This document shows, one piece after another, positions 25,664 to 34,563 of a stretch of 64,000 nucleotides of DNA. The DNA lies in NCBI RefSeq assembly GCF_006716355.1, contig NZ_VFOW01000001.1:4464001-4528000 (forward strand), written 5' to 3'. Under the pieces are notes generated by a model. That model was not told the origin of the DNA and searched no databases. It worked only from the letters and a program-made list of their open reading frames with translations. Every line of letters starts with the position of its first letter. The stretch's first letter is position 1. Position numbers and translations under genes: made by a program. The stretch is from Stackebrandtia endophytica. GTDB lineage: Bacteria > Actinomycetota > Actinomycetes > Mycobacteriales > Micromonosporaceae.

Positions 25664-26515
25664 TCAGTCGGCAACCGATCGGATGGCTCGGGTGACCGCC
25701 TGCACCGCCAGGGTGCGGACGATGTCGACCTCGGCGTCCACGGTTCCGGTGGAGGCGGCGATGAAGGCGTCCCCGTCGTGACTCAGATGCGGCGGAGCGA
25801 TCGCCCGGGCCAGCCCGTCGTGGGCCCCCTGCGCGATATGCAGGCATCCGAGCTTGTCGAGCCGGGCATTGGTGATGACCACCCCGATCGTGGTGTTGCC
25901 GAACCAGTTCTCCTGAACCGGTCCGCCGAACAGGTTGGTGTCCATACCGGTGCCGTCGACGTCGATGTCGCCCAACGCGTTCACCGCCACGATCGCCTGT
26001 ACCGCAACCGGTCCGGCGGACGCCTTGCCCACTCCGATCCCGCCGGGTTTGACCTGGTCCAGCCCGCGCAGTTTCGCGATGGTGGCGCCGGTCCCGGCTC
26101 CGATGGTGCCGGTGCCGATCTCGTACCCGCTGGCGGCCTGCGCCGCGAGGTAACCGGCTTCGGCTCCCGGCCGGGTCTTGGGGTCGCCCACCGCGAGGTC
26201 GTAGAGGCCGAGCGTGGGAACGATCGGTACTCGCCCCACCGGGGTGGACACTCCTCGACCGGACTCCTCGCAGTACCGCATGACTCCGTCGGCGCTGGCC
26301 AGCCCGAACGCGGATCCCCCGGTGAGGACTGCGGCATCGATGCGTTGGACGCTGCGGTGCGGTGACAGCAGTTCTATCTCTCGACTCGCGGGCGCGCCGC
26401 CGCGTACTTCGGCGGAGGCGGTGGCGCCGTCGTCGAACAGGATGACGGTGCACCCGGTGCGGGCCGTCTGATCAGTCCAGTGACCCACTCGTACGCCGGG
26501 CAGAGGTGTCGTCAT
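25664..26515 (-). CDS. P1-family (DmpA/S58) aminopeptidase or amidase-like protein
   Basis: The 283-residue protein begins LPGVRVGHWTD, continues with GGAPASREIELL and TGGSAFGLASADGVMRY, and has the N-terminal-nucleophile region FGNTTIGVVITNARL. By alignment with DmpA, cleavage before Thr208 would expose the catalytic residue and yield two chains. Members hydrolyse N-terminal D- or beta-amino acids or act as L-aminopeptidases; specificity here is unknown. ATG 26515 (GGAGA upstream) is chosen over a start 33 codons earlier because family proteins begin close to VRVGHWTD. Confidence 0.88.
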   Translation of the reverse strand: MTTPLPGVRVGHWTDQTARTGCTVILFDDGATASAEVRGGAPASREIELLSPHRSVQRIDAAVLTGGSAFGLASADGVMRYCEESGRGVSTPVGRVPIVPTLGLYDLAVGDPKTRPGAEAGYLAAQAASGYEIGTGTIGAGTGATIAKLRGLDQVKPGGIGVGKASAGPVAVQAIVAVNALGDIDVDGTGMDTNLFGGPVQENWFGNTTIGVVITNARLDKLGCLHIAQGAHDGLARAIAPPHLSHDGDAFIAASTGTVDAEVDIVRTLAVQAVTRAIRSVAD

Positions 26516-26781
26516 CGCTGGTCTCCTCACCAGTGGTGTCGCTGCGGTCCCGCCTGGTCGTTCCAGCACGGTGAGATCAGGTGCCGATCGTGTGGGGGCA
26601 CCGGTCACCAGCATTCCAGGTATTGGGACGGCTGGGGGAGTTCGAGTTTTCAGGTAATGCCAAAGTGGGACACCGGGCGATGAGGGGAGCGAGCCGGATC
26701 GGGTTGAGCTGGGGCGAGCAACCCATTCCGGTCACTCGTTCGCGTGGCAACACCCGCCTGTTTCCCAGATTTCGGGAAAAC

Positions 26782-26811
26782 TTAGGCAACATTCGGGAGC
26801 AGCGTTAGTGT
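26782..26811 (+). promoter_or_regulatory. Promoter of the leader/40-residue ORF unit
   Basis: TTAGGC (26782-26787) and TAGTGT (26806-26811, fitting the actinobacterial TAnnnT -10) are 18 bases apart. Transcription would start at 26818-26820, on the leader ATG, making the leader a leaderless message. Confidence 0.45.
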
Positions 26812-26819
26812 GGACTGCG

Positions 26820-26861
26820 ATGCGTTTCGTAATCATCCTTCTCTGCCGCGGCGGGACCTGA
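26820..26861 (+). CDS. 13-residue leader peptide MRFVIILLCRGGT (branched-chain-rich)
   Basis: ATG 26820 to TGA 26859-26861 encodes a 13-residue peptide with five branched-chain codons in a row (GTA ATC ATC CTT CTC). It ends in the left arm of a strong stem-loop, as ribosome-controlled attenuator leaders do. No ribosome-binding site precedes it, in keeping with leaderless translation from the promoter just upstream. The expected ilv or leu gene is not downstream. It may sense valine, isoleucine or leucine charging. Confidence 0.5.
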   Translation: MRFVIILLCRGGT

Positions 26862-26932
26862 ACCAACAGGCCGACTCCCCGCCGCGGTGTTGACGCGTCG
26901 GTCCGCTGTCAATCGAGACAGCGCGGGGAGTC
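26846..26932 (+). promoter_or_regulatory. Two mutually exclusive stem-loops (attenuator-like)
   Basis: Stem 1 pairs CCGCGGCGGG (26846-26855) with CCCGCCGCGG (26878-26887). Stem 2 pairs GACTCCCC (26873-26880) with GGGGAGTC (26925-26932) and encloses a smaller hairpin, CGCTGTC/GACAGCG (26904-26923). The right arm of stem 1 and left arm of stem 2 share 26878-26880, so full formation of one disturbs the other. A ribosome stalled on the leader codons would cover the left arm of stem 1. Confidence 0.55.
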
Positions 26933-27013
26933 CATCGAAGTACCGCGAACTGCGTATCTCTTCCTCAGGCTCTCCACGAATTCACGCCTAACTCAACCCA
27001 TGAGGAGAGCATC

Positions 27014-27136
27014 ATGTCCACAGTGACCATGACGTCGGCCGCCCGTACCCGCATCAGCCACCGGAAGCGGACCGACGACGACGCCCGCGAGGAGGCCCGT
27101 CGGGCCCTGCAGGAATCGATGAACCTGCGGCAGTAG
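27014..27136 (+). CDS. 40-residue charged peptide
   Basis: ATG 27014 is preceded by GAGGAG with six bases' spacing, the strongest ribosome-binding site in this stretch. The product (40 residues) begins MSTVTMTSAARTRISHRKR and continues as an alternating acidic and basic, probably helical segment with EEARRALQES. It has no signal, membrane helix or Cys. A terminator hairpin follows 28 bases after the stop. I do not recognise it. Its own promoter, attenuator-like leader, ribosome-binding site and terminator argue it is real. Confidence 0.6.
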   Translation: MSTVTMTSAARTRISHRKRTDDDAREEARRALQESMNLRQ

Positions 27137-27164
27137 TCCGTGCGGGTATCACTCCGCGAACTGT

Positions 27165-27210
27165 CCGGACGTGATCGCGAGCCGAGATGACGGCCCGCGG
27201 TCACGTCCGG
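27165..27210. terminator. Bidirectional hairpin terminator between the 40-residue ORF and the MFS gene
   Basis: CCGGACGTGATCGCG (27165-27179) pairs with CGCGGTCACGTCCGG (27196-27210) with one mismatch. It overlaps the last bases of the opposing MFS gene. Confidence 0.7.
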
Positions 27211-28571
27211 TGTGGAGTCACACCGGACGCCCGGCTCAGTGCCAGTACCGCCAGCACCAGCGGAATACTGAAGCACACCAGGTAGCCGATGGTGCCACCC
27301 ATCGGCAGCAACGCCGCGAACAGCGACGCCGTGGCGGTCAGCAGCACCGTCGTGAAGAGCGTTTCGGACAATTTCAGCGCTGCGGTGTTGTGTCCCCGGG
27401 TGTTCACATCGGACAGGTCGAGCACGAGCGCCGACAATGCCGGATACGCCAAACCCATCCCCAGCCCACACAGCAGCCAGCCGGCGAACCCGATCGCGAC
27501 CGGGACCTCCCCGATCACCAGCAGGGTCACCAGGGCGACGCCGGCCGCCAGTGAACCGGTGCCTCGCCGTATCAGTTGCACGCGGCTCCAGGTGAGCCGG
27601 TCGCGTCCCTGCCACCAGGAACCCAGTGCCCAGGAACAGGCGCCAAGCGACACCCCGATACCCACGATGACCGGGGACAGGTTTCGCTGCTCGGTCAACA
27701 ACAGTGGGACGAAGACCTCGGTGCCCGCGAAGGTCGCCGAGGTCAAACCCCGCAGTGCCACCACGGTGGGAAGCCCGCGCGCCCCGGAGAACGTTCCCCG
27801 GGGCAGCAGACGCGGCACCACGACGACCAGCGTGACGATCGCGGGGATGATCAGCAGCACCGCCGTCGCGCCGGACTGCTGACCCGCCAACTGAAGTACA
27901 CCCGCCGCCGCGGCGGCCGCGGCCGCCCATCGGATCAGCCGTGCGGCGTCGGGCCGGACCGGTTTGTCGGTGGAGCCGGCGCGGTTGACGGTCGTGCGCA
28001 TCAGCAGCGCGGCCGGTATCGCCAGTGCCGGAACCGATAGGAACACCCAGCGCCAGTCGAGGTGGTCGACGACGAGACCGGTGATGGACGGACCCACGAC
28101 GGCGGGGACGACCCAGGCCGTCGCAAAGGACGCGAACACCTTGGGCCGTAGTTCCTCCGGGTACACCTGAGCGACCACTATGTACATGGTCACGCCGATC
28201 AGCCCGCCGCCGAACCCCTGGACCACCCGCCCGGCGATCAGCATGAGCATCGACACCGCCGAACCGGCCACGACCAGGCCCAGACTGAACAGTGTGATGC
28301 CGGTCCACATGGGCCATTTCGGGCCTCTGGCGTCGTTCCATACACCGGCGATGACGGTGCACAGCACGCTCGCGGCGAACGCGCCACCGAAGGCCAGCCC
28401 GTAGAGTGCGACCCCGTCGAGTTCGACGGCGGCGGTGGGCATCGCGGTGGCCACCGCCAGATATACGAACGAGATGAGCGACATGATCGCGACCATGCCG
28501 ACGGTCGTGGCGCGCCAGCGGCGATCCAGCAGGCCGACGGGACGGGTTCGTGGGACCGGTGGCGTGGACAT
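27201..28571 (-). CDS. Major facilitator superfamily drug exporter
   Basis: The ~456-residue protein has about 12-14 membrane helices. The DHA-type features include a motif-A-like NDARGPKWPMW between helices 2 and 3 and VVQGFGGGLIGVTMY in helix 4. It most resembles multidrug exporters driven by proton exchange. ATG 28571 (MSTPPV, AGGA upstream) is preferred over a start seven codons earlier that would lie closer to the operator palindrome. The start region carries a MerR-type promoter, so expression is probably induced by a small molecule. Confidence 0.88.
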   Translation of the reverse strand: MSTPPVPRTRPVGLLDRRWRATTVGMVAIMSLISFVYLAVATAMPTAAVELDGVALYGLAFGGAFAASVLCTVIAGVWNDARGPKWPMWTGITLFSLGLVVAGSAVSMLMLIAGRVVQGFGGGLIGVTMYIVVAQVYPEELRPKVFASFATAWVVPAVVGPSITGLVVDHLDWRWVFLSVPALAIPAALLMRTTVNRAGSTDKPVRPDAARLIRWAAAAAAAAGVLQLAGQQSGATAVLLIIPAIVTLVVVVPRLLPRGTFSGARGLPTVVALRGLTSATFAGTEVFVPLLLTEQRNLSPVIVGIGVSLGACSWALGSWWQGRDRLTWSRVQLIRRGTGSLAAGVALVTLLVIGEVPVAIGFAGWLLCGLGMGLAYPALSALVLDLSDVNTRGHNTAALKLSETLFTTVLLTATASLFAALLPMGGTIGYLVCFSIPLVLAVLALSRASGVTPHRT

Positions 28572-28575
28572 GCGG

Positions 28576-28608
28576 CAATCCTGCAACTTCAACCGCGGTT
28601 GAAGTCAA
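28576..28608 (-). promoter_or_regulatory. MerR-type promoter/operator of the MFS gene (20-base palindrome)
   Basis: ACTTCAACCG-CGGTTGAAGT (28586-28605) is a perfect palindrome. On the minus strand it is embedded in TTGACT, a 19-base spacer and CAGGAT. The long spacer with a centred dyad is the hallmark of MerR-family controlled promoters. The -10 hexamer lies seven bases before the ATG, so the transcript would be almost leaderless. No merR gene is adjacent. Confidence 0.55.
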
Positions 28609-28635
28609 CGTCGTCGTCTATGCGCTCGGCCACTC

Positions 28636-28668
28636 GGTGGGATCACACGGGTTACGTGTGACCCCACC
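28636..28668 (-). terminator. Hairpin terminator after the tricorn protease gene
   Basis: GGTGGG-CACACG (28636-28649) pairs with CGTGTG-CCCACC (28655-28668) with a two-base internal loop, 13 bases past the protease stop. Confidence 0.65.
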
Positions 28669-28680
28669 GCTCGTGGAGAC

Positions 28681-31600
28681 TCAGCCGTTGCCGCGCGGCG
28701 GCAGCGGCGGCGCCGCCTTACCGGGGAACGGCCACAGCGCGTACCTGTCGGCGGGTTGGGTATCCAAGAGGGACAGAACCTCCTGGATACCGCGCGCCAG
28801 TTGCGGATCGACGCCGTTCACGTGGTCCTGTGGCGCGTACTGCACCTCGATGTCGGGTTCGACACCGTGGTTCTCGATGCCCCAGCCGTTGGCGGTCAGG
28901 TGCATCGCGAAGGCCGGTTGGGTGACCAGCGTGTTGTCGACCAGGAAGTCCCGGACACTGATGCCGACCGTGCCGCCCCAGGTGCGGGTGCCGATCAGCG
29001 GCCCGAGACCGCGCTCCCGGAAGTGGTGGCTTCCCAGGTCACCGTCGGAGCCGGCGTTCTCGTTGGTCAGTCCGACCATCACGTCGGTGACGCTGCCGGT
29101 GGGGTAGCGGCTCGGTTTGGCGTGTCGGGAGAACGTCGAGCCGGTTCGGGTCCGGGCCAGTCGGTCCAGCAGCAGCGGCGATACGTGGCCACCGCCGTTG
29201 AACCGCAGGTCGACGATCAGGCCGTCCCGCGACTCCTCGGCCAACAGTCCTCGGTGGAATTCGGAGAAGCCGTCGGCGCCCATGTCGGGGATGTGCAGGT
29301 ACCCGATGCGGCCGTCGGTCGCCTCGTGTACGAGGCGGCGGTTCCCCTCGACCCAGTCGCGGTAACGGATTGCCAGTTCGCTGGTGAGCGCTTTGACCTT
29401 GACCCGGCGAGGTGCCTCGTCGCCGGATCGAACCGTCAGCCAGACCTCCTGTCCACCGAGGTCGGCCAGCCGGTCACCCGGTGGTGTCGACCGGTCGACC
29501 ACCTGTCCGTTGACCGCCACCAGTTCGTCGCCGACCTTGACGTTGACGCCCGGTCGGTTCAGCGGCGAGGTCTTGGCCGGGTTCCACCGGTCGCCCTCCA
29601 GGATCTTCGCTATCCGGTAGGTGTCACCGTCGAGTGTGTACTCGACTCCCAGGAATCCCTGGCGGTATTGCGGGCCCGACGGGTAGTCGCCGAACATCTC
29701 GTAGGCGTGGGAGTTGCCCAACTCGCCCTGCATCTCCCATACGAGGTCGGAGAACTCCGAGCGGGTCGTGACCCGCTCGGCCAACGGCGAGTATCGCCGG
29801 TAGACGTCGTTCCAGTCGATGCCGCCCATGTCGGCCAGCCAGAAGTGTTCGCCTTGAAGGCGCCAGGCTTCGGCGAACATCTGCGGCCATTCGCTGGCGA
29901 CGTCGACCGACACCTTGATGCGGTCCAGGTCGATCCAGCCGGTGTCGCGGCCCGCCGCGTCACCCTCGGGTGCCTTGTCTCCGGCTTTCAAGACGCGAAG
30001 CCGTTGACCGGAGCGGTACAGCAGTGTGGAACCGTCGGATGACAGCCACACGTCACCGACGGCGTCGGCTATCTTCTCCACGGTTCCGGTGGCCAGGTCG
30101 ACGCTTTCGAGGACCCCGGTCGATGCGGCGTTGCGGTCGAAGATCCGAGAGCTGTCGACGGGCTGCGGCGCCTGGGACAGCACGATCGCCTTACCCTTGA
30201 CGCCCAACACCTTCTCGTAGCGTTTCTCCTCGACTGGGAACGGAACCACTCGGTCCGCGAGACCGTCGAGGTCGATGTGGACCTCCACTGCCGCCGGCTC
30301 GGTGTCGGCTGTGTCCGAGGTGGACTCGTCGGGGCCGGTGAAGGGCGCCGCCGCAGTTGCATCGAGCACCACCGCGTAGGGGCGTGATCCCCACGTGAAC
30401 GCCAGCTCGAAGTCCAGTCGTTGGTAGACCGAGCTGAACTCGCGGTGACCGATGAAGAAGAGGTATCGACCGTCCCGATCGAAGTGTGGCCGCTCGTCGC
30501 TGCGCACCGGTTCGGTGACGACGTGGCGTCGACCGGTGGCCACCTCGATCAGGTTGATCTGTCCGACCTCGCCGGACTCGGTGCCGTCGGGTGTCCCCAT
30601 CGGTCGAAGGTAGGCGATCCATCGTCCGTCGGGGGAGAAGGTCAGATGCGATGGTGGGCCGTAGGGATCGGCGTCGACCAGTCGGGTTCGCGGCAGGTCG
30701 CCGTCGAGGTCGACGATGGCCAGATCGCCTCGGTACGAACTGATCGCGATACGGGCGTCGATGGGTGAGGCCACGATCTCCGAGACCGCCGTTATGTCCA
30801 CATCGAGTGGTCGAGGTGGCTCGACGTCCTCGGTGTCGAGCTCGACGAGGGACTCCTCCCGCTCCTTGCTGGATGCGAGTGCGACCAGTCGTTCTCCGCC
30901 GGCCAGCCAGGTCGGCAACCGATACGCCACGCCGTCGGCGGCGCCGTGCTGCCACACTGGGCCGTCCCAGTTTTTGAGGGTGAACAGTTTTCCTCGGGTT
31001 TGGACGGTCACGCCGGAACCGTCCGGGGTCGGCACACTGCGATGCATGAACTCGGACGCCGAAACGTACCGGCGGGCGCGGTGTTTGTCGCTGCTGGGGA
31101 TGCGTACCTCGATGGCGGTCGGCTCGTCGGCCTGCGGGTCGAGCAGGTACAGCCGGCCACCGCAGGAGTAGACCAGTCGACTGTCGTCGCCGGAGAGGTG
31201 GCGTGCGTAGAAGTCGGCGTGATCGGTATGACGGCGAAGGTCGGTCCCGTCCGGCAGGTAGGAGTAGACGTTGCCGGTTCCCTCGTGGTCGGAGAGGAAG
31301 TAGACGCGCCCGCCCAGCAGGTGCGGGTTCTCGACGAAGCCGTGGGGTTCCGGCATGCGTTCGAACTCGCCCGAACCGGCGGCATCGATCCACAGGTGTC
31401 CGGCGGTGCCGCCCCGGTACCGCTTCTGGTAGGCGGCGCTTCGGGTCGGGTGGCCGCGCGCGATGACGGTGAGGCCGTCGGCGTCGCGGCACATGGAGAG
31501 TGCGGGTCCGTAGGGCAGCGGCTGCGGCTGGCCGCCCTGCGCCGGAACCCGCCACAGGCTGAGCGCACGAGCGTTGAACGCGCTGCCGTTGCTGGAGAAC

Positions 31601-31902
31601 AGCAGGTGGGTGCCGTCGGAGTCCCAACCGACCCATCCGATGGTGCCGGCCAGGTGGGTCAGCCTCCGGGGCCGACCGCCGTCGGCGTCGATGACATACA
31701 GGTCGGAGGGACCGTCCTCCCGTCCGACGTAGGCGATCCGGGAACCGTCGGGGGACAACGCGGGTGCGGTCGCGGCGGCCTTGCCACTGGTGATGCGGCG
31801 TGCGGTGCCGCCTTTGGCGGGTACCGACCACAGATCGTCCTCGGCGACGAAGACGACGTTGTCGGAGTGAATCGTGGGGAACCGTGGGTATCCGTCAGCC
31901 AT
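28681..31902 (-). CDS. Tricorn protease homologue
   Basis: The 1073-residue protein follows the tricorn architecture. An N-terminal beta-propeller (about 1-330) contains repeated DG..I.Y.. blades such as LSPDGSRIAYVGRED, followed by a second propeller (~330-660). A helical core and PDZ domain come next (FLGVEYTLDGDTYRIAKIL to WLTVRS), then the C-terminal serine-protease core. The likely catalytic residues are the Ser and His of GELGNSHAYE (near 730), the Ser of NAGSDGD (near 950) and the Glu of GVEPDIEV (near 1012). It should trim peptides released by the proteasome or Clp/Lon in the cytoplasm. GGGAG precedes ATG 31902. Confidence 0.93.
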   Translation of the reverse strand: MADGYPRFPTIHSDNVVFVAEDDLWSVPAKGGTARRITSGKAAATAPALSPDGSRIAYVGREDGPSDLYVIDADGGRPRRLTHLAGTIGWVGWDSDGTHLLFSSNGSAFNARALSLWRVPAQGGQPQPLPYGPALSMCRDADGLTVIARGHPTRSAAYQKRYRGGTAGHLWIDAAGSGEFERMPEPHGFVENPHLLGGRVYFLSDHEGTGNVYSYLPDGTDLRRHTDHADFYARHLSGDDSRLVYSCGGRLYLLDPQADEPTAIEVRIPSSDKHRARRYVSASEFMHRSVPTPDGSGVTVQTRGKLFTLKNWDGPVWQHGAADGVAYRLPTWLAGGERLVALASSKEREESLVELDTEDVEPPRPLDVDITAVSEIVASPIDARIAISSYRGDLAIVDLDGDLPRTRLVDADPYGPPSHLTFSPDGRWIAYLRPMGTPDGTESGEVGQINLIEVATGRRHVVTEPVRSDERPHFDRDGRYLFFIGHREFSSVYQRLDFELAFTWGSRPYAVVLDATAAAPFTGPDESTSDTADTEPAAVEVHIDLDGLADRVVPFPVEEKRYEKVLGVKGKAIVLSQAPQPVDSSRIFDRNAASTGVLESVDLATGTVEKIADAVGDVWLSSDGSTLLYRSGQRLRVLKAGDKAPEGDAAGRDTGWIDLDRIKVSVDVASEWPQMFAEAWRLQGEHFWLADMGGIDWNDVYRRYSPLAERVTTRSEFSDLVWEMQGELGNSHAYEMFGDYPSGPQYRQGFLGVEYTLDGDTYRIAKILEGDRWNPAKTSPLNRPGVNVKVGDELVAVNGQVVDRSTPPGDRLADLGGQEVWLTVRSGDEAPRRVKVKALTSELAIRYRDWVEGNRRLVHEATDGRIGYLHIPDMGADGFSEFHRGLLAEESRDGLIVDLRFNGGGHVSPLLLDRLARTRTGSTFSRHAKPSRYPTGSVTDVMVGLTNENAGSDGDLGSHHFRERGLGPLIGTRTWGGTVGISVRDFLVDNTLVTQPAFAMHLTANGWGIENHGVEPDIEVQYAPQDHVNGVDPQLARGIQEVLSLLDTQPADRYALWPFPGKAAPPLPPRGNG

Positions 31903-32109
31903 GGGTGACTCCCGAGAGTAATTGTGAAGCGTTCCTTTCACGTTAACATTCGGGAGGGGTGCGTGTCGGGGCGTCAGCGGGTCACGAGGGTCGACGGTCC
32001 ACTATTTCGGCAGGTCGCGAAAGGTATCGTGGTGTGCGTAACGTCACAATCTCCGCCGTTGTTTGTCCGGCATGGATCGGGCAACCGGGGGAGGGCCGTC
32101 GGACAAAAC

Positions 32110-32144
32110 AAAGATCCCGACCGTCTACGACGATCGGGATCTTT
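32110..32144 (-). terminator. Terminator downstream of tRNA-Gln
   Basis: On the minus strand an 11-base stem (AAAGATCCCGA with TCGGGATCTTT) is followed by TGTTTTG. It is one of the few hairpins here with a T-rich tail. Confidence 0.75.
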
Positions 32145-32152
32145 CGTTACCG

Positions 32153-32224
32153 CTGGGGTACCAGGACTCGAACCTAGACTAACTGGGCCAGAACCAGTCG
32201 GGCTGCCAATTACCCCATACCCCA
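32153..32224 (-). tRNA. tRNA-Gln (anticodon CTG)
   Basis: The 72-base cloverleaf starts TGGGGTA and ends TACCCCA plus discriminator G. The D arm is GGGGTAATTGGC, the anticodon loop holds CTG flanked by TT and GC, and the T arm is the invariant GGTTCGAGTCC. The CCA end is not encoded at 32150-32152. A terminator follows. Confidence 0.93.
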
Positions 32225-32355
32225 TGGGATGTGCTGTGCCGAGAATGAACTCTACCGGACCGATCCCACGCCTGATAACGGGGCCCCGGCACAGCCGGTG
32301 AACGGCCGCACCGGGACTTCCGCCGCTGGCCGCGTCACCGTCTACTCGGCCGATC

Positions 32356-33054
32356 TCACCGCCCCGACAGACGTTGACCGGCCCGAATCACGGCCATCGC
32401 CAGCCGGTCACCGGGTCGTCGTCCCAGGCGTTCGATGGGGCCCGACACCGAGATGGCCGCCACGACGCGACCGGTGCGGTCGCGGACCGGCGCCGACACC
32501 GACGCCACCCCGGCCTCGCGTTCGGCGACACTCTGCGCGTAGCCGCGTCGGCGTACCTCGGTGAGGGTCTGGGCGCTGAAACGACAGCGGGGCAACAGCG
32601 GCAGTACCGCCTCCGGTGGCTCCCAGGCCAGCAGGACCTGCGCGCCGGAACCGGCCGACATCGGTAGAACCGAACCCACCGGAACGGTGTCCCGAAGTCC
32701 GCTGCCGCGTTCGGCCGCGGCGACACACACCCGCTCGTCGGCCCTGCGGCGATACAACTGCGCGCTCTCGCCGGATTGGTCCCGCAGCAGTTTCAGGATC
32801 GGATCGGCGGCGGCCAGCAGAACGTCGGGCGCCGCGTCGGCCAGTTCCGCCAGGCGGGGGCCGGGACGCCACCGATTCTCGTGGTCCCGAATGAGGAGTC
32901 GGTGTGTCTCCAGGGCCTGCGCCAGCCGGTGCGCGGTGGCGCGGGGCAATCCCGAACGTTCGACGAGCTCAGCAAGGCTCGCACCCTCCATACACGAGGT
33001 GAGAATCAACATGGCCTTGTCGAGAACACCCACACCGCTGATACTGTTTCCCAT
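32356..33054 (-). CDS. ndgR: IclR-family regulator of leucine biosynthesis (NdgR/LtbR type)
   Basis: The 232-residue regulator has an N-terminal winged helix (VLDKAMLILTSCMEGASLAELVERSGLPRATAHRLAQAL) and a C-terminal IclR effector domain ending in a VSAPVRDRTGRVVAAISVSG block. In actinobacteria the IclR protein divergent from leuCD (NdgR in Streptomyces, LtbR in Corynebacterium) controls leucine and other amino-acid genes, and here it is placed exactly so, 52 bases from leuC. ATG 33054 has GGGAGG about 12 bases upstream, longer than ideal. Confidence 0.88.
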   Translation of the reverse strand: MGNSISGVGVLDKAMLILTSCMEGASLAELVERSGLPRATAHRLAQALETHRLLIRDHENRWRPGPRLAELADAAPDVLLAAADPILKLLRDQSGESAQLYRRRADERVCVAAAERGSGLRDTVPVGSVLPMSAGSGAQVLLAWEPPEAVLPLLPRCRFSAQTLTEVRRRGYAQSVAEREAGVASVSAPVRDRTGRVVAAISVSGPIERLGRRPGDRLAMAVIRAGQRLSGR

Positions 33055-33106
33055 GAAATGAAATGTACCTCCCAAAATGCGGGAAGTCTAGGAAGGGTGG
33101 GCAGTA

Positions 33107-34513
33107 ATGTCGACGACGGCCCCGGCGACCATGGCAGAAAAGGTGTGGCGGGCACACACCGTGCGAACCCGTGACGGTGAACCCGATCTGCTGTACATCG
33201 ACCTCCACCTGATTCACGAGGTCACCAGCCCTCAGGCGTTCGATGGACTGCGAGCGGCGGGGCGGAAGGTGCGTCGCACCGACCTCACGATCGCCACCGA
33301 GGACCACAACACTCCGACCGACAATCTGCTGACGATCAGCGACCCGGTCTCCCGCACCCAGATCGAGGCCCTGCGCGCCAACTGCGCCGAGTTCGGGGTC
33401 CGTCTGCATCCGCTCGGTGACGACGAACAGGGCGTTGTCCACGTTGTGGGACCACAGCTGGGACTGACCCAGCCGGGGATGACCGTGGTGTGCGGTGACT
33501 CGCACACCAGCACGCACGGTGCGTTCGGCGCGTTGGCATTCGGCATCGGAACCAGCGAGGTCGAACACGTCCTGGCGACGCAGACCCTGCCGCAGCAACG
33601 GCCCAAGACCATGGCGGTCACGGTGGACGGTCGGTTGCCCGACGGAGTGTCGGCCAAGGACCTCATCCTCGCCATCATCGCCAAGGCCGGTACCGGTGGC
33701 GGTCGCGGCCACATCGTCGAATACCGCGGCGAGGCCATTCGTGCGCTGTCGATGGAAGCCCGGATGACGGTGTGCAACATGTCCATCGAGTGGGGTGCCA
33801 AGGCCGGGATGATCGCCCCCGACGAGACCACCTTCGCCTACCTGAAGGGCCGCGACCATGCACCCACCGGACAGCGGTGGGACGAGGCGGTTTCCGCCTG
33901 GCGAGAGTTGGTCACCGACGAGGACGCCCGGTTCGACGCCGAGATCCACATTGACGCCTCCGAGCTGGCCCCGTTCGTCACCTGGGGAACCAACCCCGCG
34001 CAGGGCGCGCCGTTGAGCGCGTCGGTGCCCGATCCGCTCGGCATCACCGATCCCGTGGCGCGGGCGACCGCGCAGCGTGCGCTGGAGTACATGGATCTCA
34101 AGCCCGGTACCGCGTTGCGTGACGTCGGCATCGACGTGGTGTTCCTGGGGTCGTGCACCAACGGCCGGATCGAGGACCTCCGTGCCGCCGCGGACGTGTT
34201 GCGCGACCGCAGTGTCGCCGATGGACTGCGGATGCTGGTGGTTCCCGGGTCGGCTCGCGTACGCGCGCAGGCCGAATCGGAGGGACTGCACGAGGTCTTC
34301 ACGCGGGCGGGTGCGGAGTGGCGGTTCGCCGGTTGCTCCATGTGCCTTGGGATGAACGCCGACCAGCTGTCGCCCGGGGCTCGGGCCGCCTCGACCTCCA
34401 ACCGCAACTTCGAAGGGCGCCAGGGACGCGGTGGGCGGACCCACCTGGTCTCACCCGAAGTCGCCGCCGCCACCGCTGTGGTCGGTCGGCTGGCGGCCCC
34501 CGCCGACCTGTGA
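33107..34513 (+). CDS. leuC: 3-isopropylmalate dehydratase large subunit
   Basis: LeuC, with LeuD, isomerises 2-isopropylmalate to 3-isopropylmalate using a [4Fe-4S] cluster. The 468-residue protein has the aconitase-family blocks [36 protein letters not shown], and three cluster Cys: one in [10 protein letters not shown] and two in [12 protein letters not shown] late [20 protein letters not shown] closes the active site. It is divergent from the IclR regulator and 50 bases before leuD. Confidence 0.97.
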   Translation: MSTTAPATMAEKVWRAHTVRTRDGEPDLLYIDLHLIHEVTSPQAFDGLRAAGRKVRRTDLTIATEDHNTPTDNLLTISDPVSRTQIEALRANCAEFGVRLHPLGDDEQGVVHVVGPQLGLTQPGMTVVCGDSHTSTHGAFGALAFGIGTSEVEHVLATQTLPQQRPKTMAVTVDGRLPDGVSAKDLILAIIAKAGTGGGRGHIVEYRGEAIRALSMEARMTVCNMSIEWGAKAGMIAPDETTFAYLKGRDHAPTGQRWDEAVSAWRELVTDEDARFDAEIHIDASELAPFVTWGTNPAQGAPLSASVPDPLGITDPVARATAQRALEYMDLKPGTALRDVGIDVVFLGSCTNGRIEDLRAAADVLRDRSVADGLRMLVVPGSARVRAQAESEGLHEVFTRAGAEWRFAGCSMCLGMNADQLSPGARAASTSNRNFEGRQGRGGRTHLVSPEVAAATAVVGRLAAPADL

Positions 34514-34563
34514 ATGCCCTGCTCACGTCCCCAGCCTGTTGACGCAAAGGAGATACCCAGATC

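Larger units (their letters stand above)
26516..27013. other. 498-base non-coding region carrying an attenuator-like leader
   Basis: Between the peptidase start and the 40-residue ORF I see the promoter of the peptidase (minus), an imperfect palindrome TTTCCC/GGGAAA (26761-26779) and the leader unit at 26782-26932. No other gene is evident. Confidence 0.6.
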
